In this document: positions 46,072 through 53,835 of the stretch, piece by piece
How the letters are laid out: every line of letters begins with the position of its first letter
Position numbering within the stretch: the stretch's first letter is position 1
NCBI GenBank assembly: GCA_965603495.1
Contig: CBFDDF010000007.1
Span: forward strand, 1-64,000
Direction of reading: 5' to 3'
Source: Thiomicrorhabdus sp965603495
Lineage (GTDB): Bacteria > Pseudomonadota > Gammaproteobacteria > Thiomicrospirales > Thiomicrospiraceae
DNA length: 64,000 bases
Notes under the pieces: model-generated
What the model was told of the DNA's origin: nothing
Databases searched by the model: none
Seen by the model: only the letters and a program-made list of their open reading frames with translations
Made by a program: the position numbers and the translations under genes

Positions 46072-46113
46072 TTCCGCCGGTTTTCTGATTTATTGTAGTT
46101 GTTTAATGCATTT

Positions 46114-46147
46114 AAAAAAAGACGCTTTTATCGGCGTCTTTTTTTTT
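46114..46147. terminator. Terminator between dapB and the thioredoxin-like gene
   Basis: Stem GACGC/GCGTC extended by A and T runs (AAAGACGC with GGCGTCTTT); T-tracts exist on either strand, serving the convergent genes. Confidence 0.88.
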
Positions 46148-46152
46148 GCCTG

Positions 46153-46686
46153 TTATTCTGGTTTTGTAGCTTCAAGTTTTTCTTTAAGTACTTTATAGTT
46201 CGAATAACCGCGTTTAACAAATTGAATGTTACCTGTTGAATTTATCACAAAAGAAGTCGGCACGGCATGAGTCGAATAGAGGTTTTTTAAGTGGCTGTTT
46301 TGGTCGTTAACGATAATGTCTGGATTCATGCCATTTTTTTGAGCAAAGGCCAGTATCTCTTGATTTGAACCCGACTGGATGGCGATATTAATGACAGGGT
46401 ATTCTGTAGCCAGTTTTTCAATCTCCGGTCTTTCATGTTCGCAGACTTCACACCAGGTCGCCCAAAAGTGCACTAACAGTGGTTGACCTTGATAGTCATT
46501 GAGGCTCACAATTTTGTGGGTGATTGAGCGGACTTGGAAATCAGGGGCAGGACCTTTGGCCGCCTCTTGCATTAACCAAGAGTGGATAAATGGGTAAATC
46601 AGAATAACCGCCAAAACGATTAAGGCATTTTTACCCCAGTCGGTTTTCCAGAAAGGGGAGCTAGGTGTTGTGTCTTGATTCTTCAT
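46153..46686 (-). CDS. Membrane-anchored thioredoxin-like (TlpA/redoxin) protein
   Basis: The protein has 177 residues. One N-terminal membrane helix (about 20-38) anchors a periplasmic thioredoxin fold with FWATWCEVCEHE (Cys79 and Cys82) and cis-Pro in HAVPTSFV. It probably reduces periplasmic disulfides or assists cytochrome maturation. The active site CEVC differs from the usual CPPC/CGPC, which should change redox potential. Confidence 0.88.
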   Translation of the reverse strand: MKNQDTTPSSPFWKTDWGKNALIVLAVILIYPFIHSWLMQEAAKGPAPDFQVRSITHKIVSLNDYQGQPLLVHFWATWCEVCEHERPEIEKLATEYPVINIAIQSGSNQEILAFAQKNGMNPDIIVNDQNSHLKNLYSTHAVPTSFVINSTGNIQFVKRGYSNYKVLKEKLEATKPE

Positions 46687-46952
46687 TACGTTAAGTCATT
46701 GAATGCTAATGCATGGAATCATAATGGAAAGTAGCAAATAGGGGAAGTCTTGCGGGTGCTTGACCGATTTGATTTTGTCATATTGTTGAATGTCTGTGGG
46801 TATGAAATTATTTTATAAAAATGAACTAGTATCAATTTATACAGGGTCATTTTTGCTAGATATTGTGGTAAATTATGAACTGTTGCAGACCTCTTGTAGA
46901 GACATTACATAGTCCCATTAAGTATTAGATAAAAAAGTTAAAAGGATAGGCG

Positions 46953-47171
46953 ATGAGCAAAGGTTCAAAGAAAAAGCTGGATACAAAATTAGAAACGACA
47001 AAATATGAAGAGAAGCTTGAAAAGCAATTGGCTAAGGATGCTAAGAAGGCTGAGAAGCTAGCTAAAAAAGTAGAAAAGAAACTAGCTAAGCAGAAAGCTA
47101 AAAAGCAAGAAGAAAAAAAATCAGATAAAAAAGTTGAAAAGGTCTCCGCTAAAAAACCTAAGAAAAAATAG
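46953..47171 (+). CDS. Small lysine-rich protein
   Basis: The 72-residue protein is mostly Lys, Glu and Ala (KKAEKLAKKVEKKLAKQKAK), strongly basic at the C-terminus (KKPKKK) and predicted to be one long charged helix. AAGGA lies before the ATG, and a promoter-like AT-rich region and a downstream hairpin frame it, so it looks like a genuine small gene. It resembles histone-H1-like or nucleic-acid-binding tails by composition only. Function unknown. Confidence 0.7.
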   Translation: MSKGSKKKLDTKLETTKYEEKLEKQLAKDAKKAEKLAKKVEKKLAKQKAKKQEEKKSDKKVEKVSAKKPKKK

Positions 47172-47218
47172 CAAGATCACCGCTGAATAACACGGTTGTT
47201 GGATTAGACTTTCTTTAC

Positions 47219-47254
47219 AAAGGCGTATTTACTCAATGGGTGAATGCGCCTTTT
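47219..47254. terminator. Terminator after the lysine-rich gene
   Basis: AAAGGCGTATTTA pairs with TGAATGCGCCTTT (including G-T pairs) around a nine-base loop, ending in T residues. Confidence 0.7.
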
Positions 47255-47300
47255 CTGCTTATAGGGTTAGGATCATAAACTGAGTTGCAGAAAATCTCTT

Positions 47301-47960
47301 TTACACTGGTGAGTGCTGCAATACATCTAAAATAGATTCAAGCATTGTCTCTGTATGACAATAGTTAATTGGGATGGTATGAAAAACACCCTCGCACTCC
47401 AGTACCAGGCTAGGAAAGCTAGCAACCTGAATGCTTTGATTGAAGGCTATTTCCTGACTAAGTTGTTGCTGTGTTTCAGGTTGCTTGAATTGTGTCTCAA
47501 ATTCAGAAGAATTTAACCCAATGTTGTTTGCCAATGCAATAAGCGTGTTATCGTCCGAGGGGTTTTGTGCCTTTAGATAGTAAGCTTGTTGAATCGCTAG
47601 AATCATTTTCTCTTCATACTCAAGACCTTGTTTTCGCGCGGCAATTACTGCTCTGCACGCTGGGTAGGTTGAGCGTCTTGGCTGGTTTAAATGCCAAAAA
47701 TCAAAGTTAAATTCTGTTTGTGGCACTCTTTGTTGAATGTTGCGCCAGATAGACTGTAATTTTTGTTGAAGATCTAGTGGCATCGGCTCGGTCGTGTCAG
47801 CCGCCAATCCCCCAAGAGAATTATGAATTTCTATATGGCGAGGTAAGGTTTGTTTGAGTGCTTGCCAGACCGGCCGAAATGCCCAGCACCAACTGCACAT
47901 CGGGTCGTGAATGTAATGCAGTATTGCCTGGTGGCTGTCATTAGAATCTGCTATCGACAT
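47301..47960 (-). CDS. DsbA-family thiol oxidoreductase (FrnE-like)
   Basis: The protein has 219 residues with no signal peptide. The thioredoxin-fold active site CSWC (Cys22, Cys25) lies in HDPMCSWCWAFRP, a helical insertion runs to about 165, and cis-Pro is in VASFPSLVLE. The CSWCWAF form is characteristic of cytosolic FrnE/YwbO-like DsbA relatives, probably involved in redox stress. Substrate unknown. Confidence 0.85.
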   Translation of the reverse strand: MSIADSNDSHQAILHYIHDPMCSWCWAFRPVWQALKQTLPRHIEIHNSLGGLAADTTEPMPLDLQQKLQSIWRNIQQRVPQTEFNFDFWHLNQPRRSTYPACRAVIAARKQGLEYEEKMILAIQQAYYLKAQNPSDDNTLIALANNIGLNSSEFETQFKQPETQQQLSQEIAFNQSIQVASFPSLVLECEGVFHTIPINYCHTETMLESILDVLQHSPV

Positions 47961-48018
47961 GCTGTTACCTCTCCAGTGTTATTTGTTGCTAGAATTTATC
48001 TGTTGTGAAATGTATTTA

Positions 48019-48030
48019 ACCAGGCCTGGT
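48019..48030. repeat. Palindrome ACCAGGCCTGGT, copy 13
   Basis: Exact copy between the divergent DsbA-like gene and the exported-protein gene. Confidence 0.95.
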
Positions 48031-48118
48031 TGTGCTAAATTAAAACGCTATTTAAGCGTTATGACTCGTGTAACTAAGCTTCTGGCTCGTGCAAAGGTCT
48101 CTAACTAAAGGAAAGGTT

Positions 48119-48481
48119 ATGAGAGAAGTTAATCATTCATTCAATATTGTTATCTTAAGTGTTTTTATGGGTTGGGCGGCTTTACTTTCAACAAGCCTGG
48201 TTCAGGCTAAAGAGAAGATGCCTTTGGTTGAAGAGACCATTGTTGTGAGTAGTGGGGCGTTGGTGACATGGGTTAGTCAGCAAAAAGCCAGTCGATATCT
48301 CTGGCAGCAGACCGCCGGATTAAAAGTGCATATCGAGCATCCTAAAGCTAAACAATTGTCTTTTATCGCGCCCAAAGTCACAAAATTAAATAGCTTAGTC
48401 TTTGAACTTAAAACCACCGAGGCGGGTGCTTGGAAGTTGCCGCATGTCACGACCATTTTGACGGTTGAGGTAAAGCCTTAA
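48119..48481 (+). CDS. Exported protein of unknown function
   Basis: The protein has 120 residues from ATG 48119, which is preceded by AAAGGAAAGG; an upstream GTG at 48089 in frame is less likely. A signal peptide ends near SLVQA. The mature domain (LVTWVSQQKASRYLWQQTAG, then FIAPKV and TTILTVEVKP) has the strand pattern of PKD/Ig-like domains in which a QxxG segment precedes FxAP. No catalytic residues are visible. A strong terminator follows. Confidence 0.65.
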   Translation: MREVNHSFNIVILSVFMGWAALLSTSLVQAKEKMPLVEETIVVSSGALVTWVSQQKASRYLWQQTAGLKVHIEHPKAKQLSFIAPKVTKLNSLVFELKTTEAGAWKLPHVTTILTVEVKP

Positions 48482-48508
48482 AAAATTTTAGGCTGTCAAA
48501 ACGTCTAT

Positions 48509-48550
48509 AAAAAAGGCGCCTTCAGAATTTATCTGAAGGCGCCTTTTTTA
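48509..48550. terminator. Bidirectional terminator
   Basis: A 17-pair stem based on AAAAAGGCGCCTTCAGA and its complement with an ATTTA loop and T-runs on both strands, between convergent genes. Confidence 0.92.
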
Positions 48551-48582
48551 CTTGGACCGGGTGGTTCTGTTCTGTATAGCTT

Positions 48583-49911
48583 TTATTTCGAAGGTTCATC
48601 CGGAATAAATTTTAATACATTGCCGTTAATGCAATACCGCTTATAAGTCGGTGCTGGGCCATCATTAAATACGTGACCTAAGTGAATGCCAGAACTGGCA
48701 CTGCGTACCTCGGTTCGTTGCATGCCATAAGCGTTATCGACATGCTCTGTAATCGCACCTTCAATGGGATTGAAGAAGCTTGGCCAACCGCTATTGCTCT
48801 TAAACTTAGTATCACTTCTAAATAGGTGAGCGCCAGTCACCGGGTCTACAAAGTAACCAGGCCGGGTCTCATCTAAATGCGACCCTGTATGCGCACGTTC
48901 TGTGCCTTGTTCAAAGGCAATTTCACGCTGTTCAGGCGTTAATAATCTGAAGCCCAACCATTTCCAAAAACGCGCGGTTTCGCCATTGTAACCGGTGTAG
49001 CGAGAAACTTCTTTGCCATTTTCAAACAGAACAATCGTTGGCGTTGCAAATAATGCCTTTTCCAATTTCCAGCCTTTGGGTGGATTTGGATTTAGGGTCG
49101 CGACAATCGGTGTCTCAGCTTTCCAACTGCTTAATATATCGTGTTTGAATTTTTCACAAAATGGACACTCTTCAGCTTCAAATACAATCAGTTGACGATC
49201 CATGTGTAAGTCTTTGGCTTCTAATTGAGCGTGTTGTTTGGTGGTAGAACCTGGATAAGCGACTCCCGTACCGCCTAAACCACAGTAACCATTGGGATTC
49301 TTTTTGAGATAATCCTGATGGTACTCTTCTGCTGGAATGTAATTTTTAAGTGGGGCAATCTCGGTAGTAATCGCTGGCAGACCCGCTTTGGTTAACGCAG
49401 GTTGATAAATGTCTTTGGTTTTTTCAGCAATGACACGCTCTTCATCAGTTTGGTAGTAGATAACACTGCGGTAGTTGGTACCGATATCATTTCCTTGGCG
49501 ATCACCTTGGGTCGGATTATGACTTTCCCAAAAGGTGATTAAGATGCTTTCTAAATTCACCAGGCCTGGGTTATAGGTTACTTTGATGACTTCAGAGTGA
49601 TTGCGCGCATTTGAACGCCCCATCTGAATTTTTCTTTCAAGTCCTAGAACATCCTGATAACCGGCGTTTTTATCGTCACCACCCGCATAGCCACTTTCGA
49701 CATCGACCACGCCATTGACTTCAGACAAGCGTTTTTCAGCGCCCCAGAAACAGCCCATGCCGAGCACAATGGAGTCGGTCGTCATTTGGGTAATATTGGT
49801 ATCGTTTTGCTCTGGCATGTCAGGCTCCTTGGCACAGCTTTGCAAGCTTAGGGTTAAAGGCAGTAAAAATGCCAAAATCCATTTAGATATTTTCGAAGTA
49901 GGCTGTCGCAT
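48583..49911 (-). CDS. msrAB: MsrA-thioredoxin-MsrB fusion lipoprotein
   Basis: The protein has 442 residues. A signal peptide ends in a lipobox-like LQSC (Cys26). MsrA fills about 46-212, with catalytic Cys54 in GCFWG and a C-terminal Cys210. A thioredoxin-like domain (about 236-320) carries CPFC (Cys249, Cys252). MsrB (about 325-438) has catalytic Cys427 in RYCING but lacks the CxxC zinc cysteines. It should reduce both epimers of methionine sulfoxide in exported proteins with a built-in reductant. The order differs from Neisseria PilB (Trx-MsrA-MsrB). Confidence 0.93.
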   Translation of the reverse strand: MRQPTSKISKWILAFLLPLTLSLQSCAKEPDMPEQNDTNITQMTTDSIVLGMGCFWGAEKRLSEVNGVVDVESGYAGGDDKNAGYQDVLGLERKIQMGRSNARNHSEVIKVTYNPGLVNLESILITFWESHNPTQGDRQGNDIGTNYRSVIYYQTDEERVIAEKTKDIYQPALTKAGLPAITTEIAPLKNYIPAEEYHQDYLKKNPNGYCGLGGTGVAYPGSTTKQHAQLEAKDLHMDRQLIVFEAEECPFCEKFKHDILSSWKAETPIVATLNPNPPKGWKLEKALFATPTIVLFENGKEVSRYTGYNGETARFWKWLGFRLLTPEQREIAFEQGTERAHTGSHLDETRPGYFVDPVTGAHLFRSDTKFKSNSGWPSFFNPIEGAITEHVDNAYGMQRTEVRSASSGIHLGHVFNDGPAPTYKRYCINGNVLKFIPDEPSK

Positions 49912-50218
49912 AAGATTGTCCTGCTTAAATTTGCATATAAAATTCTATGATTGATTATTTAAATCACTCTCTTTAGTAAGAGACACGAAAAGCTGGAAAA
50001 TCTTTCTTAAAATGAATTTATGACTCGATTATATTAAAGCGTTATGTGAGTTGCATGTGATTTTGTTGTGACAAAATCCCGTTAAAACACTATTAAGAGG
50101 CGGATTGTCATTTTTATGGCGAAATTATGTGGCATAGGAAATGCTAAAACACTCCTAAAATCGCTTTTAACAGGCCTGGTGGATTGTTATTGAATGCGCA
50201 AAATGAGTGGAATCGTCA
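49912..50218. other. Intergenic region between msrAB and the NlpC/P60 gene
   Basis: This AT-rich divergent promoter region has no supported ORF. A one-mismatch palindrome copy (AACAGGCCTGGT) lies at 50169-50180. I cannot place a convincing promoter. Confidence 0.5.
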
Positions 50219-50806
50219 ATGAATACGTCAAAGCAGAGTGTTGTCAATGTACCCGTCTTCAATGAAGTTTGTAAGCTGGCTTTAAGCCACTTAGAGGCGG
50301 CTAAGGTTCTATTGAAGTGCACGCTTCCGCTGATGTTGAGCATCCTATTTTTGACGGGTTGTTCTAACACACCTAATTATGTGAACCAGTCCACGCAGTC
50401 GATTCCGTTAGCAAGCCCCGTTGATCTAACTAATCAATCTAAAGTTAAGAGTCGTTTACTGAGCCAATATCAAGATTGGAAAGGGACGCCTTATCGTTAT
50501 GGTGGCACATCACGTAAGGGCGTGGATTGCTCAGCCTTTGTGCAGAATACCTTTCATAGTCAATTAGGCTATAAGTTACCGCGCACCACGCGTACTCAAA
50601 TTAAAACCGGATCAAAGATCGCCAAGTCTAATTTAAAAGTTGGTGATATTGTTTTCTTTAAAACCAGTTCAAAGTCTTTGCATAATGGGATTTATATCGG
50701 TAAATCCGAGTTTATTCATGCCTCAAGTAGTAAGGGCGTGACGATTTCGAGTTTAGATAATCAATACTGGCAAAAAACCTATTTGACCTCTATTCGGATT
50801 CGTTAG
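50219..50806 (+). CDS. NlpC/P60 family cell-wall hydrolase, lipoprotein
   Basis: The protein has 195 residues from ATG 50219 (GTG 50207 also possible). About 35 residues precede a hydrophobic segment with lipobox FLTGC (Cys48), a long n-region for a signal peptide, so a later start is conceivable. The C-terminal NlpC/P60 domain has GTPYRYGGTSRKGVDCSAF with nucleophile Cys104 and catalytic His in FIHASSSKG. It likely cleaves murein stem peptides, as Spr/MepS does. Confidence 0.9.
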   Translation: MNTSKQSVVNVPVFNEVCKLALSHLEAAKVLLKCTLPLMLSILFLTGCSNTPNYVNQSTQSIPLASPVDLTNQSKVKSRLLSQYQDWKGTPYRYGGTSRKGVDCSAFVQNTFHSQLGYKLPRTTRTQIKTGSKIAKSNLKVGDIVFFKTSSKSLHNGIYIGKSEFIHASSSKGVTISSLDNQYWQKTYLTSIRIR

Positions 50807-50837
50807 TCCCTTTCATTCTCGACCGGGTTTAAAGCCG

Positions 50838-51926
50838 TTAACTTAAGCGGATTGGTTGACGCTGATTACCCCAGCGGCCTGGTTGCTCTTCAAAAACCCC
50901 GGCGATAGGTGTTTGGCAATGCGCACAGCAGCCGTTTTTAAGCGCCCAACCTTTTATATCATAATATTGACGTTGAATGACTGGTTCGCCACACTTTGGG
51001 CAGTAGGTCGCTTGACCTTCAAAATCGAGCACATTGCCTGTGTAGACATATTTCAAGCCTGCTTTCATCGCGATTTTTCGGGCTTTTTCTAAGGTTTCTA
51101 TCGGCGTTTCCGGATTATTCATCATGCGATAATCTGGGTGGTATTTGGTAAAGTGTAATGGTACCGAATCTCCGCAATGCTCCATAATCCATTCAGCCAT
51201 TTTAGCAATTTCTCTTTCAGAATCATTTTCACCAGGAATCAGTAGGGTGGTCAGTTCCATCCAGGTATCGGTCTCTTGCGCTACATATTCAATGGTTTCC
51301 AGTACCGGTTGTAATTTTGCGCCCGTCAGTTTTTGATAGAAAGTTTCACTAAAAGCCTTCAAATCTATATTGGTGGCATCCATCGCTTTAAAAAATTCTT
51401 CACGCGGTTTTTCGCTGATATAACCTGCGGTGACGGCGATATTTTTAACGCCTTGGGCGCGGCAAGCTTCAGCGGTATCGATCGCATATTCATGGAAAAT
51501 GACCGGGTCATTGTAAGTATAGGCGACCGAAGTACACTGCTGTTTTTTGGCGGCTTGCGCCAGCATTTCTGGAGAGGCTTGGTCTAAAAGTCGATCCATA
51601 TCTCTGGCTTTAGACATATCCCAGTTTTGGCAAAATTTACAGGCCAAATTACAGCCTGCAGTCCCAAACGACAATACGCTAGAGCCGGGATGAAAGTGAT
51701 TCAAGGGTTTTTTTTCAACGGGATCAATGCAAAACCCACTGGAGCGACCGTAAGAGGTCAGCCACATTTGATTCTCTTTACGGCCGCGCACAAAACAAAA
51801 ACCCCGCTGATTTTCGTGTAATTTACATTCACGCGGGCATAGATCACATTGAATCAGTCCATTTCCCACATCATGCCAGTGTTCCACTGGGATAACGGAT
51901 GCCGTCGTTAAATCGATGTTTTTCAT
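50838..51926 (-). CDS. amrS: AmmeMemoRadiSam system radical SAM enzyme
   Basis: The protein has 362 residues. The radical SAM cluster CxxxCxxC is at Cys92, Cys96 and Cys99 (CNLACKFCQNW). An N-terminal cysteine group (Cys27, Cys30, Cys34) and a C-terminal zinc-ribbon-like region (YCPKCGEP and CCAHCQ) flank it. It is divergent from the AmrB and AmrA genes, forming the conserved trio. The trio is widespread but its product is not firmly established. Confidence 0.93.
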   Translation of the reverse strand: MKNIDLTTASVIPVEHWHDVGNGLIQCDLCPRECKLHENQRGFCFVRGRKENQMWLTSYGRSSGFCIDPVEKKPLNHFHPGSSVLSFGTAGCNLACKFCQNWDMSKARDMDRLLDQASPEMLAQAAKKQQCTSVAYTYNDPVIFHEYAIDTAEACRAQGVKNIAVTAGYISEKPREEFFKAMDATNIDLKAFSETFYQKLTGAKLQPVLETIEYVAQETDTWMELTTLLIPGENDSEREIAKMAEWIMEHCGDSVPLHFTKYHPDYRMMNNPETPIETLEKARKIAMKAGLKYVYTGNVLDFEGQATYCPKCGEPVIQRQYYDIKGWALKNGCCAHCQTPIAGVFEEQPGRWGNQRQPIRLS

Positions 51927-52007
51927 TTTATGCTTACCTTGAAAAGTTAATTCTATATCACTATATATAAAGCTAAGTTACTAATATTCAAGGAATAGGG
52001 TGAAATA

Positions 52008-52844
52008 ATGTTAATTAGACCTACTGCCGTGGCGGGTACTTTTTATCCGAGCTCGGCATCTGAAATACAAAGGTTATTTGAGCAGTGGCGCCTAAATACG
52101 GGCAGCGCTAAGTCAGGTGACCAGCAAACAACATCCGATAAACGGCCTAGAGCCCTAATTGTGCCACATGCCGGATATGTCTATTCAGGACAAGCGGCGT
52201 TTGAAAGTTATCAGTTGTGGCAGGCGAGCGATGCAACGCCATGGGAAGAGATTAAAACTGTGGTGGTCATGGGGCCTGCGCATCGCTACGCATTTGAAGG
52301 CATTGCCACTGTCAGTGCGGATGCTTTAGATACGCCCTTGGGCAGGTTGCCAGTAGATACTCAGCTAAGAGATGAGTTGTTATCTGAGTTTGGGAGTGTG
52401 GTTGTTTCAGATGAAGCCAATGCACCAGAGCACAGCATAGAAGTACATCTGCCATTTATTGAAGCCGTATTACCTAATGTAAAAGTATTGCCTTTGTTAA
52501 ATGGGGATGTGTCAGTTAATGAAGTAACTAAGGTGTTATCTAAGCTCTGGTCACGTCCGGATGTATGTTTCGTTATCAGCAGTGACTTGAGTCACTTTCA
52601 CTCTTATGCAGAAGCGCAGCAGATAGATCAACAAACCGCGCAGTTTATTAATACGAGGAATTGGCAGTCACTGAATGGCGCAAGAGCCTGTGGTTATAAA
52701 GGGATTCAAGGCTTACTTAACCTAGAAAGTTCACCCTCTTTCGATATTCAAGCATTGCGGCTGATTAATTCAGGTGACACTGCGGGTGATAAGCAGCGGG
52801 TGGTCGGTTATGGCAGTTGGGCAATTTATGAGGGGGTCAAATGA
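52008..52844 (+). CDS. amrB: AmmeMemoRadiSam system protein B (Memo-like)
   Basis: The protein has 278 residues with a Memo-fold metal site: VPHAGYVYSGQAAF, GPAHR, EHSIEVHLPF and ISSDLSHFH. Related folds are class III extradiol dioxygenases, but Memo proteins use the site differently. The ATG follows AAGGAATAGGG. Its stop overlaps the AmrA start by four bases (ATGA). Confidence 0.93.
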   Translation: MLIRPTAVAGTFYPSSASEIQRLFEQWRLNTGSAKSGDQQTTSDKRPRALIVPHAGYVYSGQAAFESYQLWQASDATPWEEIKTVVVMGPAHRYAFEGIATVSADALDTPLGRLPVDTQLRDELLSEFGSVVVSDEANAPEHSIEVHLPFIEAVLPNVKVLPLLNGDVSVNEVTKVLSKLWSRPDVCFVISSDLSHFHSYAEAQQIDQQTAQFINTRNWQSLNGARACGYKGIQGLLNLESSPSFDIQALRLINSGDTAGDKQRVVGYGSWAIYEGVK

Positions 52845-53422
52845 CACTGACAACACAACAAATAGATCAGTTATTCTCTGTCATAAAGCAGAGTATTGAG
52901 AAGGGCTTGCAGGGGAAATCTTTTAAGTTAGATCCGAGCTATTATGCAGCCCATTCGGTCGATTTTAGTCGGCCAGCGGCTACTTTCGTGACTTTGCATC
53001 ATAGCGAGGCTTTGCGAGGCTGTATTGGCACTTTGCAGGCATATCGCTCACTTATCGAAGATGTCGCGGGCAATGCTTTTAGCGCAGCCTTTCAGGATCC
53101 CCGTTTTGCCCCTTTAGAGGAGCAAGAATTGGCTGGCTTGGAAGTTGAACACTCTATTTTGTCAACCCCGCAAGTGATTGAGGATTGCCAGACTAAACAA
53201 CATTTGCTAGATAATTTAATTCCCTTTGAAGACGGTCTCATTATTTCCGATGGTGTGCACAGGGCAACTTTTTTACCCTCCGTGTGGTCGCAGTTACCTG
53301 ATGAAAGTCGTTTTGTTGAGCATTTAATGCTGAAAGCCGGTATCTCGTCTTGGTCTGAATCAATCTTGTGTGAGCGGTATTCCGTCAGTGCACATCAAAA
53401 GAAATGGCATGAGATAAAGTGA
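52841..53422 (+). CDS. amrA: AmmeMemoRadiSam system protein A (AMMECR1-like)
   Basis: The 193-residue protein has the AMMECR1 domain, with FVTLHHSEALRGCIGTLQA (invariant LRGCIG), FEDGLIISDG and TFLPSVWSQL. It is translationally coupled to AmrB. The three Amr genes span 50.8-53.4 kb with a divergent promoter between amrS and amrB. Confidence 0.93.
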   Translation: MTLTTQQIDQLFSVIKQSIEKGLQGKSFKLDPSYYAAHSVDFSRPAATFVTLHHSEALRGCIGTLQAYRSLIEDVAGNAFSAAFQDPRFAPLEEQELAGLEVEHSILSTPQVIEDCQTKQHLLDNLIPFEDGLIISDGVHRATFLPSVWSQLPDESRFVEHLMLKAGISSWSESILCERYSVSAHQKKWHEIK

Positions 53423-53539
53423 TGCAGTATGGTAAATATTGTCATAAAGTCATAGATGTTTGAAAGGCTTTGAGTTATGAGCGGGTTGTAATAGGCATTT
53501 TATTTTCAAGCTAAACAGGGCTTCAAAATAAAAATACTT

Positions 53540-53551
53540 ACCAGGCCTGGT
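53540..53551. repeat. Palindrome ACCAGGCCTGGT, copy 14
   Basis: Exact copy between amrA and the carA promoter. Confidence 0.95.
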
Positions 53552-53607
53552 TATATGCATTCCTCAAAAAAAGCTTACCAAATAGCCATTTTAGACGGTT
53601 TTAGTTA

Positions 53608-53636
53608 TAGACAAAACTTGCTTGCTCGAGTACAAT
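53608..53636 (+). promoter_or_regulatory. Sigma-70 promoter of carAB
   Basis: TAGACA and TACAAT separated by 17 bases, about 190 bp upstream of carA, leaving a long leader with a terminator inside. Confidence 0.6.
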
Positions 53637-53727
53637 TCGGGCAATGAATTATTGCGATTAAAATTAAGCACAAGTTGCTTTTACGGAGTATTTGGCAGAG
53701 ATGACTAAAGTCATTTAGCAAACTAAA

Positions 53728-53769
53728 AAACGGAGTGAGCCCTCAACGGGGGGCTGGCTCCGTTTTTTT
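53728..53769 (+). terminator. Attenuator-like terminator in the carA leader
   Basis: CGGAG/CTCCG and GAGCCC/GGGCT-type pairs form an interrupted 11-12 bp stem followed by seven T, 54 bp from carA. ACGGAGT also occurs upstream at 53680-53686 and could compete for the 3' strand. Two five-codon ORFs (ATG 53644 and ATG 53701) lie before it. Pyrimidine or arginine attenuation is inferred. Confidence 0.65.
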
Positions 53770-53835
53770 GTATGCGCTGCTAGAAAATCGTACGAGAACC
53801 TTTTTTAGTTTTATCTAACCTGGATGGATGAATCA

